A stretch of 64,000 bases of DNA, taken from contig CM030935.1 of NCBI GenBank assembly GCA_018136815.1, positions 6,911,311-6,975,310 of the forward strand, in the 5' to 3' direction. Position 1 is the stretch's first letter; the number at the start of each line of letters is the position of its first letter. Positions 10,423 to 20,639 of this stretch are shown piece by piece. Under the pieces are notes generated by a model. It was given only the letters and a program-made list of their open reading frames with translations. It did not search any database and was not told where the DNA came from. This DNA is from Isochrysis galbana (Eukaryota > Haptophyta > Isochrysidales > Isochrysidaceae). A program made the position numbers and the translations under genes.

Positions 10423-11601
10423 TCAAGAGTGATTACGACGGTGGGTGGGGACGGGGTCGTGGCCCTCAGGCCGATCGATCGCAGGCGTACTAAAGTTGTT
10501 ATATGCTTGCGGCGTCAGCTTACGGTCCATTGCAGATGAGACGTGGCCAAACCGCTGTGAACCAAAGAACGTGAGAATTGGAGGCAAACCTGGCATTGCA
10601 GGCTCCATGGTTTTGCCGGACCAATAGTCGCGCAGGACAAATGCCGATAGGGTTCGGCAATACAACAGATGGTGACCATGAATCGGTCGGACCAACTCCA
10701 CCGTCGCGACAATGTGGGCAGCGCACGCTGTAATAGCCACGGCCTCGTCCACGGCACCTGGAAGCGCTGCGACGACTTGTTCGTGATGCCCGTTCCAAAA
10801 TGGCCAATCAGCTTGCTCGGAGCCACTGTCTACACAGGTGTAGCCGCCCGATCTCTCCTCGGATGCAGCCGAGATGACGGCTGGTGCTGCACCCTTGCCA
10901 AGACCTGGGCCCTTCCCTGGTGTATCTATGGGTGCCCAGCCGGGCCGACAGACCTGAACGCCGAGCTTGCTGAGCTTCTCACCCTGATGGCCTGTCAGCC
11001 TGCCAATCGACCTCAACGTGTCTTCCATTCCAGCCGTTGCCACTGACAAGGTGAAGGTCGGGTTGGCTGCCAACATCTTGGCGCTGAAGCGCCGCTGGTT
11101 GATTGACAGCGTGAAGCTGCCCTGATTGTCCAGTGGTGAAAGCCACGAGACAGTCATGACGTTGAGGCGTCTCTTAGCCCAGGTGGTGAGCAAGCACACG
11201 GGATTCGGATAGAGCGGGCGCGAAAGGTAGCCTGCTGGCAATCGGACTGCATCGACAGTGGGCGATCCTGATGCCCTCGTCGCCCCGCCGACCGGTGCAG
11301 GAGACGCAGCAGCCCTCTGGGTGGCGATGTGCCCAACTCCCAACCCGGCTTCGACGGTGCCCTCCGGCGCTGCACCACTCGCAAGCTCCCTAGCCGTTGC
11401 TGCCGCAGTCTCTCTGAGCTCCGCTTCTCTCTCATCTTGGAGGTTGGCCGCCAGCCGCTCGACGAGGGGCAGGAGGGCTCGTAGCGGCTCGTACGCAAGC
11501 GCTTGGGTCAGATTTCGCTCGATGAACCGCAGGCAGTGCTCCGCCGCAGCGACGTCGCGCGCAGAAGGCGGGGAAGCTGTCGGTGAAGGCCCCTCCCTCA
11601 T
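10423..11601 (-). CDS. Flavin reductase-like (FMN-binding split barrel) protein
   Basis: Reading starts at the ATG at 11601 (MREGPSPTASPP; the longer frame to 11691 begins with GTG) and gives 392 residues. The first 120 residues form a variable helical region (AEHCLRFIERNLTQAL, then an Ala/Glu-rich stretch). A flavin-reductase-like barrel follows: RPLYPNPVCLLTTW, RLNVMTVSWLSPLDNQGS, FTLSINQRRFSAKML and FTLSVATAGMEDTLRSIG, the usual order of substrate and FMN contact strands. It closes with AAHIVATVELVRPIHGHHL and FVLRDYWSGKT. Family members reduce or bind FMN/FAD using NAD(P)H. A 60-residue insertion around SEERSGGYTCVDSGSEQ is unusual. No signal peptide is evident and no intron is needed. 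The exact substrate cannot be told. Confidence 0.7.
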   Translation of the reverse strand: MREGPSPTASPPSARDVAAAEHCLRFIERNLTQALAYEPLRALLPLVERLAANLQDEREAELRETAAATARELASGAAPEGTVEAGLGVGHIATQRAAASPAPVGGATRASGSPTVDAVRLPAGYLSRPLYPNPVCLLTTWAKRRLNVMTVSWLSPLDNQGSFTLSINQRRFSAKMLAANPTFTLSVATAGMEDTLRSIGRLTGHQGEKLSKLGVQVCRPGWAPIDTPGKGPGLGKGAAPAVISAASEERSGGYTCVDSGSEQADWPFWNGHHEQVVAALPGAVDEAVAITACAAHIVATVELVRPIHGHHLLYCRTLSAFVLRDYWSGKTMEPAMPGLPPILTFFGSQRFGHVSSAMDRKLTPQAYNNFSTPAIDRPEGHDPVPTHRRNHS

Positions 11602-11950
11602 GGATCGACGGAGAGCCGGACCGGACCGACCCTCACCAGCGGAGGATGTGAACCTGGTGTGAACAGGGAGGAGGAGGAGGGAGATAGACACTTTAAAATA
11701 GACGGACCGGTTTCGACTTGGAGAGTCTACTATTTTTACTTCCTAATCCTTCAAGTAGAGAGGGGACTTCTACTTCCTCACCGGAATACTAATGGTAAAC
11801 ATGGACGGAGCCCGCACCGCCGGAGAGAGAGAGAAGAGAGAGAGAGAGAGGCGACCGCGCGGGGGGGAGAGAGAGAGAGCGCCTCTCCCTCTCTTCTTTC
11901 TCTTCTCGCTCTCTTCTTTCTCTCTCTCTCTCTCCCTCCCTCTCTCTCTC

Positions 11951-11992
<42 letters not shown>

Positions 11993-12167
11993 TCTCGCTC
12001 TCTTCTTTCTCTCTCTCTCTCCCTCTCTCTCTCCTCTCTCTCCTCTCTCTCTCCTGTCTCTCTTACCCCCACCCCCCCACCCCCCCGTCTCTCTGCTCTC
12101 CTCTCCTCCCTTCCCCCCACCCACTTCCCGCCCGTCCCTCGGTTCCCCCCCCCCTTCCCCTCTCCCA
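11602..12167. repeat. Intergenic stretch with long CT microsatellite
   Basis: Between two divergent genes: the flavin-reductase-like gene on minus and secernin on plus. Positions 11880-12060 are a nearly pure TCTC/CCTC tract, with matching GA runs at 11823-11880. Apparent long Arg/Glu or Ser/Leu frames here are translated microsatellite. The two promoters presumably lie in this stretch, but no core motif is recognisable. Confidence 0.65.
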
Positions 12168-14211
12168 ATGGCTCAATCCGCCCCCTTCACCTCTTGTGAC
12201 ACCTTTACCTTCGTGGCGGGAGACCACCACCATGGCCCTTCCCCTTCCGCTACTCTCTTCGGAAAGAACTCCGACAGGCCCTCCGCTGAAGCTCACGGTC
12301 CGCGACCCCCCCCGGCCCTCCCTCGCTGCCTATAGAAAGAGAGCACTGCGGCTTCCCGCCTCCACAACCACCCTCTCCCGCCTCACCCCCCATCCCCCAC
12401 CCACGTGCCCACCCACGGGGGCTCTTCCTTCCCTTCCCCGTTCCCACCCCATCCATCCCCTCCACCTCTGACATCTCTCCCTCCCCCTCCCCAACCCCCT
12501 CCTGGCCTCTCCGCTGCCCTGGCTCACTCATTGGTGGCTTTGGTGGCTCGAACTCGCAGCCTCCATTCACCTGTGGCTCGAACCCCCATCCTGCATCCCC
12601 TCTGGATTTCCCTTGCCTGTTTTGCAAGCTTATCCTCTTCCTACCGAAAGACAACACGCTGCCTTCGAGCCGTCGCTCTACCGTCCGTCCCGTCCACATG
12701 CCTCTCTGCCCTCTCGCCCTTCACTGCCCTGCTCTCCATCTTAGTTCTTGCCTTGCCCATTTGCTACGCTGGCCACCAAGCCCACCTACTTAGAACCTGC
12801 AGATGGACACTTGTGTCCAGGTCTCCCCCCAAAACAAAGCCACTTCCCCCTACAGCTCCTGCGGGCCGCGCACCGCGGTGTAGGCGCACATGCCATGGCC
12901 GCCGTGCAATTCGATTCACTCCCCTAATCCCCCCTGCCCCACCAAGCTCCTTGCGCCGGCCTTACGCCCGATACTGGCCGCCCCTCGCAGAGGTGTTGTA
13001 CGTGCCTCCCATGGACCACGGTGACGTGAGTACGGTGCGGTGCACCTACATTGAGATCCCACAAGCGAAGAGCACCTTGGGTGTCGTGCTGTCCAAGCCG
13101 TCGTGGATGTGGGGTTGCGAGATGGGGGCCAATGACAAGGGTGTGGTGGGCGGTAACGAGGCGGTCCACTCGGTGATGAGCTCTGAGCTCGGCTCCGAGG
13201 AGCGGCTGCTTGGGATGGACCTGCTGCGACTGGCGCTTGAGCGCGGCACGACCGCGCATGAGGTGCGCACATGCCGCTACTCCGCGCGCCCGGCCCTGTC
13301 CGCCGCTTGCACTTACTTAGATGTGCACCCCTTAGGCAGCCCTAGTGTGCATCGAGCTCCTCGAAGCGCATGGGCAAGGCGGCGGCTGCGCGGAGGATGA
13401 TGCCTCGTGGACATATGAGAACGGCTTCCTCTTTGCCGACGCAGGCGAGGCCTACGTGCTCGAGACTGCAGGGGTACGCTGCTGGGCGCTGGAGCGGGTA
13501 CCGCCAGGGACTTGGCGCAACATCTCCAACGGCCTCTCGATCCGTACTAACATTCACTCGCACTCTGCCGGGCTCCGTGAGATGTGCCGCGAGCGCGGCT
13601 GGTGGGACGGGGCCAGCGACTTCGACTGGAAGCGCTGCTTGGGGGTGGGCGGTCGTGCGCACGCCTCGTTGGCCGTCTCGGGCCGTGAGCGCGCTGGGGC
13701 CTCACACCTCACTCGCATGCAGCGCGACGCCGCATCTGGCGCACTACGCCCCGATGATGCACAGGCGTGGCTCGGGGCGATGATGGGCGTTCTGCGCGAT
13801 GACTGTTCGGGCATCTGCTTCCGTGATGTGCACGGTTTCTGCTCGACGGGTTCGCAAGTCTCATGGATCTCCAACGCGCCGCACGGAGGCTCCCAACACC
13901 TCTTCACCGGGGCGAGCGACCCCGTGTACACGTCGTACAAGCACTTCACCTTTGCCACCGCACCCAAGGGCGCAACGACGCACGGCACTCGCGAGTTGTG
14001 GGATGCATGGCGGCACACGGCGCTTCAAGGTATCTCCCCCGATAGTGAGCTTCGCGCGGAGGTGGCGCGTATCGAGAAGGCATCTCTTGACCATTCTAAC
14101 ATCATAGCCCCTGGCAGCGTGGCAGCTCAGAATAGACCGGAGTTTGCGGCCGCGGTGGCGGCCGAGCTTAAAGCTGTTCAAGAAATGGCCAAGCGCGCCC
14201 AAGAGCACTGA
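12168..14211 (+). CDS. SCRN: Secernin (peptidase C69 family), three exons
   Basis: I infer exons 12168-12297, 12991-13262 and 13336-14211, joined by GT-AG introns with compatible phases, giving 425 residues, close to the usual length of secernins. Exon 1 gives MAQSAPFTSCDTFTF, with the candidate nucleophile Cys10 of this Ntn-hydrolase family, then ATLFGKNSDRP. Exon 2 begins inside the conserved EV-Y-PP motif (EVLYVPPMDHG) and carries WGCEMGANDKGVVGGNEAV and LLGMDLLRLALERG. Exon 3 has ELLEAHGQGG, WTYENGFLFAD, YVLETAG, RNISNGLSI and RGWWDG, then the C-terminal domain with SGICFRDVHGFCSTGSQVS. Secernins are cytosolic dipeptidase-like proteins; in animals they are linked to exocytosis, and the function in algae is not known to me. 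The N terminus before Cys10 has no clear signal peptide. Confidence 0.88.
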
Positions 14212-14860
14212 GCCGCATTGTGCCAGTAGGCTAGGTATGCGTGCACGAGTGGCTGCCACGATGCTGTGGAGTTGCGGGACGTGGCCGGCCCTTTCCACTC
14301 AAGCACGATCTGGGCTGCCGCAACGTCAACCTGCCTACGGTATGATTACACCACCCAACTGCTGGGATCGCCTGCCGCAGCACCGGTCATGCCACTTGCG
14401 TTGCCTATCGCGATTGTGAGAGCGTTGCTCGTCTAGAGCCCATGAGAAAAGCGCGTGCACGCGCACGTAGCCGACTTCTGTGAGGCTGGTGTTACGGATG
14501 GTCTCCATCTATTCCTTACCCTCTCTACTTGCTAGGTGGGCAGGGATCTTCTTCACGTGAGGAGAAGCGACGGGCCTCTCTCGGGGTTTTTTGCAGGGGG
14601 TTCACTCCGATTTCACCGAGTTTTCACTCCGCGTTTGAAGCATGTTTATTTAACTCCGCCCAGTGGGCGCGTGTAACAACTCTGGCGGGTTTCACTACGC
14701 CAGTACCTGTTTTTTGCTTCTCCGCGAGCGATGGCGGTGCGCTTGCGCCCGCCACCCTGGTGCGGCGGCACCGGGGCCACGCGAGCCCGCGCGCGCACAC
14801 CAACCTCACCTATCATCACCTCACTCTCGCCCTCTCCCGGCACGTCGTGAACGCAGGCCG
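14212..14860. other. Intergenic stretch
   Basis: Immediately downstream of secernin. The short frames lack recognisable domains. The sequence ends near a possible 3' splice site (AACGCAG at about 14861) that precedes the small unidentified exon. Confidence 0.4.
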
Positions 14861-14861
14861 A

Positions 14862-15089
14862 GGCGGACGACGCGAACAAGAAGTGGCGCATGGATTGGAC
14901 CGAGCCGCGGAAGATCACTCTGCGGAAGCAGGTGATCGACTGCGACCCGAAGGCCTTCATGACCTTCAAGGAGGGCAAGTCAAGGGACGGCGAGAAGCAC
15001 ACCCAGGCGCATGCGTGGACGAACAAGACCGACGAGGACGAGGAGCGAGGGGGCGAGGACGCGGGGGAGGAAGGGGGCGAGGGAGGGAT
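14862..15089 (+). CDS. Possible terminal exon of an unidentified host gene
   Basis: After an acceptor-like AACGCAG, the frame reads AEADDANKKWRMDWTEP, RKITLRKQVIDCDPKAFM and TFKEGKSRDGEKHTQA, then an acidic tail (TDEDEERGGEDAGEEGGE). The first 50 residues look like ordinary protein, with mixed charge and no repeats. I recognise no family. No upstream exon was identified. The 3' side is cut by the LINE piece starting near 15090. The acidic tail's DNA recurs in reverse at 6995-7045, also beside LINE sequence, so this may be a captured or duplicated gene end. Confidence 0.25.
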
Positions 15090-15440
15090 CTTAACGCGCA
15101 ACCCAATAAGCGTAAGGACGAAATACAAACACTACACGCTGCGCCGGAAATACTCCCCCACACTATACTAGCGGGCGACTTTAACTGCGTAGAAAACGTC
15201 AACAGAGATACCCGGTCCAGTGCGGGGGCGACCCCTTACGCAAACTCGGGGGGCAGAGCCCTCGCGAGGGCGCTCGCCTCACACGGACTCACGGACGTCC
15301 AAGTGCTAGTTAATCCGGGACTTAAACACCAATACACGAGATGCGGGCATCAGACCTACTAGAGGATAGACCGCGTGTACGCAGCGGAGTACTACTCTAC
15401 ATGGAGATGGCACAAGGCACAAGGCATATATAGATCTAAA
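15090..15440 (+). mobile_element. LINE endonuclease fragment, second half
   Basis: The frame reads LNAQPNKRKDEIQTLH, ILAGDFNCVENVNRDTR (the GDFN active-site motif of EEP nucleases), ALASHGLTDVQVLVNPG, then after an in-frame TAG at 15361 RIDRVYAAEYYSTW (the S/T-RIDR-Y motif). This is the C-terminal half of the endonuclease missing from the other copies in this window. Both ends are truncated and there is no reverse transcriptase. Divergence cannot be measured against the other copies because they do not overlap it. Confidence 0.7.
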
Positions 15441-15454
15441 ACTTTTTACGGGTA

Positions 15455-15510
15455 TATATCGGATAAAGGTACCCAACTTTCTAGGACCAGTCCTAGTTTC
15501 TAGGACGGAC
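15455..15510 (-). repeat. Reverse copy of the 1223-1290 repeat end
   Basis: CGGATAAAGGTACCCAACTTTCTAGGAC and the following TAGGAC/GTCCTAG palindromes match, in reverse complement, the sequence just right of the palindrome at 1223-1239. This suggests a dispersed repeat family with a conserved end. Confidence 0.4.
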
Positions 15511-16555
15511 TTCCATATCTCAGGAATAGGGTGTGGTTACTTAATTAGAAGCCCACCTTTGGTTTCCAGGCAGTTCCTGGCATGGTGAATTAGGCTGCTA
15601 GGCTAACAGTACACCATTCGCTCGAAAAATAGTATTTTAAAACAGTTTTACGAATCTACTGCTGTCCGAGCGCTTTCCGTCCTAGAAAGCGTAAATACAA
15701 GCGAGACCTCATAGCGGCCGCCAGACATCGCGCCCCTCGCATGACGAGCCAGAATGGACCATACGAGCCGACGGACGCAAAAAACTACGGGGTGATTCGA
15801 CGCCCAAATTGCCCCCCAGCCCCACAAACGTCCAGCCGCTGGGGCGCTCGTGCGCGCCCGAAGGGATCTGGCAATCATGGCCCCCCGGGCCAGATGCGCG
15901 CGCGCTGACCGCCCCTCTCGCGCCTGGTCGATGCCTCCATACTACTTCACCACCGGGGGCATGGGTTTGGTGAAGTATGAACGCGCGCCGCGCCGCCCAC
16001 AGCCGGGTGCGTGCCGCGCGAGCCCAGCCATCGGCCGCGCGCGGGGGTGAAATCGGGCCTGGGGCCGCGAATTCGCGCCCGCACCTCGGGATTATGGCTG
16101 CAATGGGGGCGGCGGGATTCTGATTCTGGGACCGAGACACCACTCAGACACCCAGCTCGTCAGACTCGGCGAGATTTCGGGACAGAATGGTTAGAAGTCG
16201 TTTCCAAATAGCTAGTAGCTAGTGGAATGGCTGGGATATCACATTATGTAACTTAGAAGAGTAAAATATCGGTCCGCCTCGGCTTTTAATAACAAGCATA
16301 TAGAGGGAGCCGCGCGCAATGTGGCATCGCATCTCTCATTGCCGCGGACCAAACCGTGCACAGAGCAGGGGGGCGCCGCAGGGCGGCCCCCATAACGGAG
16401 TGGAGTCACGTCACAAAGCGCACATGGTACGTGAAGTGGAAGAAATGGAAGGGGAGGGGATGAATGATGGACCACGCGCGTGACAGCCGCCAACCCTCAG
16501 AATGGAGGGCATGGCGACAGTAGCGGCGCGAAGAGCCCGTGGCGCTACCTCAGAC
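15511..16555. other. Intergenic stretch
   Basis: No coding region supported. The GC content is high, with frames on both strands lacking domains (for example minus 15709-16143). It contains the 3' flank of the transketolase gene. Confidence 0.4.
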
Positions 16556-18316
16556 TTAGGCCTTAGCGAGCTTGACGAGGTTAGCGGCGGTCATACCCTT
16601 GGCCTCGTAGACCTGGTTGCCGGGAGCAGAGAGACCAAACGAGTCGACACCGAGCACCTTGTCGGCATACTTGTACCACGCCGCAGTGACGCCAGCCTCG
16701 ACGGCGACGGTCTTAGCCTTCATGGCCTTGGGGAGGACAGACTCCTGATAGTCGGCCGGCTGCGCCTCGAAGAGCTCGACGCACGGCATGGAGACGACGC
16801 GCCAGCCCTTGCCAAGCTCGGCGGCAGCCTCAACACCCATGGAGAGCTCCGAGCCGACACCAATGATGATGCCCTCGAGATCGCCCTCCTCCTTCTTGGC
16901 GACGTAGGCGCCCTTGAGGGTGCCCGCGCGCTTGTCGGCGGCGGAGCAGGTGTCGATAATGGGGAGGTCCTGGCGCGAGAGGATGAGCGCGGTCGGGCCG
17001 GTCTTGCGCGCAATCGAGTGGGCGTAGGCAGCGGCCGTCTCCTCGGCATCGCCAGGGCGCATCACGTCGAGGTTGGGCATGGCGCGGAGGCCGGCGACGA
17101 CCTCGACGGGCTGGTGGGTCGGGCCGTCCTCGCCGACGCCGATCGAATCGTGGGTCCAGATGTACGAGATGGGAAGGTGCGAGAGAGCGGCGACACGGAC
17201 GGCGCCCATCATGTAGCCCGAGAAGACAAGGAAGGTGGAGCCCGAGGCGCGGTGAAGGCCGTAGAAGCCAATGCCGTTGAGGATGGCGCCCATGGCGTGC
17301 TCGCGGATGCCGTAGTAGAAGTTGCGGCCAGCATAGTTGTTCTTCGAGAAGTCACCGACGCCCTTGAGGTAGTTCTTGTTGGAGCCGTGGAGGTCGGCCG
17401 AGCCCGAGAGGTAGAACGGCATCGACTGAGCAATGGGCTGGATGACCTCGGCGCCGGCGTTGCGGGTGGCGACGGCCTTGCCCGCGGCAAACTCGGGCAT
17501 CATGGACATGACATCGGGCGTGTTGCCGGAGACGGCGTCCTCGAGCTGCTTCGCCTTCTCGGGGTTGGCGGCCTTCCACTCGCCAAAGGTCTTCTGCCAC
17601 TCGTCGTACTTGGAGACGAGCTCCTTCTTGTGCTCGGCGAAGAAGTCGTACGTCTCGGGGGAGACGTAGAACTTCTCCTCGGGGAGGCCGAGCGACTCCC
17701 GCGCGGAGTCCTGGTACTTGACGCCGGCCTCGCCGTGAGCGGCGCAGGTGCCGGCGATCTCGTCGATGCCCTTGCCGATGATAGTCTTGCACACGATGAG
17801 CGTCGGCTTGCCATTGTCCGACTCCTTGGCGTAGCGGTACGCCTTGGTGACGGCGTCCATGTCGTGGCCGTCGACCTCGAGCACTTCCCATCCCTGGGCC
17901 TCGAAGCGCATGTTGACGTCCTCGGACTGGGTGTGATCGGCCATCTTGTCCAGGGTGACGCCGTTGGAGTCGTACATCAGGATGAGGTTGTCGAGCTTCT
18001 CATGGCCCGCAAAAGCAATGGCCTCGTTGGCGACGCCCTCCTGCAGGCAGCCGTCACCGCAGAGGACGACGACGTGGTGGTCGATGATGGTGTGGTCGGC
18101 GGTGTTGAGGGTGGCGGCGGCGTGCTTGGCCGCAGCGGCCATGCCGACGCCGTTGCCGATGCCCTGGCCGAGCGGGCCGGTCGTCGACTCCACACCAGGC
18201 GTCCAGCCAAACTCGGGGTGGCCGGGCGTCTTGGAGTCCTTGGCGCGGAAGTTCATCACCTCCTCCTTGGGCAGGTCGTAGCCCGCCATGTGAAGCCAGG
18301 AGTAGAGGAACATGGA

Positions 18317-18353
<37 letters not shown>

Positions 18354-18969
18354 ATCCACGCCGTGTCATCCGGGTTGTAGGAGAGCTCCTGGCCGAAGAG
18401 GACGGCGCCAATCTCGGCGCAGCCGAGCGGCAGGCCCATGTGGCCAGAGTGCGCCTTGGAGATGGCGTCGATGGCGAGGCCGCGCGCCTCATCGGCGGCC
18501 TGAGATTGGGAGACGGCGGAAGTAAGCGCAAGCCGGCGCAGCGAGCGAATGGGGGGCAGGGAGGGAGCGAGGGAGAAGCGAAAGAGAGGGAAGGCAGAGA
18601 GGCGTCTGCGCAGGGCTGCGCACTCTCTCCCCCCGCCGGCCAACCAGGGGGACAAGGCGCGGCGGCGGTGAACAGGAGGGTGCGACCGCACTGGACCAGT
18701 CAGCTTCTTCCTCTTCCTCCCCTCTCGCTCGCGCAGGAAGGGCGTGGAGAGCCAGGGGAGTGCCAGGGCGGCGGCTTTGGGGACTCTCGCTCTCTCTCTC
18801 CCTCTCCCTTTCTCACCTTTGCTAGCGCGACGGGCTGGGCGACCTCGGCCTCAGCGGCGACCTGCATGCTGAGCTTCGCCCGGGAGAGGCCGGAGGGCGT
18901 GCGGAGGGCCGCCACATTGAGCGCGTCCGAGGCGGCGAGGAGGCCGAGGAAGACGGAGGTGTAGATCAT
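16556..18969 (-). CDS. TKT: Transketolase, plastid-targeted, two exons
   Basis: I infer exon 1 at 18969-18817 and exon 2 at 18499-16556, with a GT-AG intron in phase 0, giving 698 residues. Exon 1 (51 residues) starts [16 protein letters not shown], a hydrophobic signal peptide, followed by a Ser/Arg/Ala stretch ([17 protein letters not shown]) like a transit peptide; this two-part leader is what complex plastids need. The enzyme body opens at exon 2 with [20 protein letters not shown]. It carries the thiamine-diphosphate motif GDGCLQEG...DSNG near residue 195, [32 protein letters not shown] and the C-terminal domain. Transketolase moves two-carbon ketol units between sugar phosphates in the Calvin cycle and the pentose-phosphate pathway; with this leader a Calvin-cycle role in the stroma is the simplest reading. 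The intron (18500-18816) is CT/GA rich. Confidence 0.93.
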
Positions 18970-19096
18970 GATCTCGCGAGAGGAGGGGGAGAGGGGGAGA
19001 AGGGAGGAGAGGGGGGGAAGGAGAGAGGGAAGAGAGGGGGGAGAAGAGGGAGAGGGGGGGAAGGGGAGAGGGATGTGGCGGTGGTTTGATGTGAGG

Positions 19097-19242
19097 AAAG
19101 GAGGGGAGAGGGGTAGGGGAAGAGGAGGGAAGGGTTGGGAAGGGGGAGGGGGGAGTAGGAGGAATGTGGCCGGTGAGGAGAAGAAAGAAAGGGGGGAGGG
19201 GCGGGGAGGGGGGAGAGGATCTGCGGATGTGGGGCAGAGGGG
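19097..19242 (+). repeat. 146-bp direct repeat, copy 1
   Basis: Identical by eye over 146 bases to 20030-20175, 933 bases away. It is purine rich but not periodic (it contains GTAGGAGGAATGTGGCC and GATCTGCGGATGTGG), so identity by chance is unlikely. Confidence 0.85.
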
Positions 19243-20029
19243 AGGGGGGAGGGGTGGGGGTTTGGGGAGAGCGAAGGAGATCGACGGAAGAATGAGAAGA
19301 AACGAACGAGGAGAGAGGGAAGAGGAGAGGGAGGGGAGAGAGGGCGAGGGGGGAAGGGGGGTGGCGAGAGGGATGAGAGAGAGGGGGAGAGAGAGAGATG
19401 CGCGGGGGGGGGGGGGAGATTGCCCCGTCGGCGGCGGAGAGAGAGAGAGAGAGAGAGGGCGACGAGGCCCGGCGCTCGGCCCATGGCGGCGGCGGGGAAA
19501 ACAGATGTCCACAGCCAGATTACGTGAGGAATCGCACGAGGACACGTGGAGAGAGTGGAGGAAAAGGTTGAGACATCACCCGCGGAGACCCGGTGGATAT
19601 TTCGAATAGAACTTGCCCTCGGTATGAAATCTGGAGGCGATGGTTGGGTCGGGTTGCCGTAGAGCTGTTCTTGGACGGCCTCGGGGTTGCTTGTTTTGAC
19701 CGTGCGGCCGGCACTCTCTTCTCGGCAGCCATAACTCAGTGAACTGGCCGTTTAGGAGGGTTTGAGTCGCGGTGCTCCTCGCGTTCGAGAGGGCTTGACT
19801 CTGCCCAAAACGCCAAGACTGCGTGAGAGGAATACCAAAGAAACGGACGCCAGGTTCCTCCCCATCCACGAGGAGGGCTCCCACTCTCTTCTCTCTTCTC
19901 TTCTCTCTCTTCTCTCTTCTCTCCTCGGGTGGGAATCGGCGAAGCTCGATGAAGATCCCCTCTTCTCGCTCTCGCTCTCCCGCGCCCCCCGCGCCCCCCC
20001 CCCCCGCGCCCCCCACGAGAATCTCAAGA

Positions 20030-20175
20030 AAAGGAGGGGAGAGGGGTAGGGGAAGAGGAGGGAAGGGTTGGGAAGGGGGAGGGGGGAGTAGGAGGAATGT
20101 GGCCGGTGAGGAGAAGAAAGAAAGGGGGGAGGGGCGGGGAGGGGGGAGAGGATCTGCGGATGTGGGGCAGAGGGG
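20030..20175 (+). repeat. 146-bp direct repeat, copy 2
   Basis: Second copy of the block at 19097-19242. It runs straight into the poly-G tract at 20172, which is where the two copies diverge. Confidence 0.85.
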
Positions 20176-20244
20176 GGGGGGGGGGGGGGGAGCTTTCTAA
20201 CTCGTTAGAAGAGCCGCCCCCCCCCCCCCCCCCCCCCCCCCCCC
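20172..20244. repeat. Poly-G / poly-C inverted repeat (long hairpin)
   Basis: Nineteen G (20172-20190) and 28 C (20217-20244) flank a 26-base centre that is itself an inverted repeat: TTCTAAC at 20195-20201 and GTTAGAA at 20204-20210, with a TC loop. Together they could form a hairpin of 25 or more base pairs, or G-quadruplex and i-motif structures. Further C and G runs follow to 20410. Confidence 0.8.
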
Positions 20245-20639
20245 GCGAGGCGGCCCCAGCACGGGGGGGGGGGGGGGGGCGGGGGGGCGGCGGCAGGGGG
20301 GAGGCGGAGGGGGGGCGCCGTCCGTCCCCTTCCCAAGAGGAGCGCCGCCCCCCCCTCGCCACGTCGCCCCCCCCCCCCCCTCCCCCGACCCCCCCCCCTC
20401 CCCCTCCCCCGCTAACCCCCCCACGTGCAGGCGAGACGACGCCCCCCCCCGCATCATCAATACTCAATACTACTACATATGTGGGAAGGCGGGGCGAGGG
20501 CGGGGGCGGATGGAAGACAGCCCCCACCCCCCCGCGAGATGAGTCCCGAGACGCGGAGAGAGAGCTCTACACGGGAGAGATGGAGTCGAGCGAGCCAGAG
20601 CCAAATGAGGGTGGAGTACTCTTTGCTCTTTGTAAAGTA

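Noticed and set aside
12405-13400. Single 331-residue frame across the secernin introns
   Set aside because: It reads through an intron. Splice sites at 12298, 12990, 13263 and 13335 restore the full family sequence.
16502-18964. 820-residue open frame on the plus strand opposite transketolase
   Set aside because: It is the antisense shadow of a conserved GC-rich gene: Gly/Val/Leu/Asp-rich composition and no domain.
18700-19545. Long Pro/Ser/Leu N-terminal extension of the transketolase leader
   Set aside because: Upstream of the ATG at 18969 it is a translated CT microsatellite. The hydrophobic signal peptide begins exactly at that ATG.
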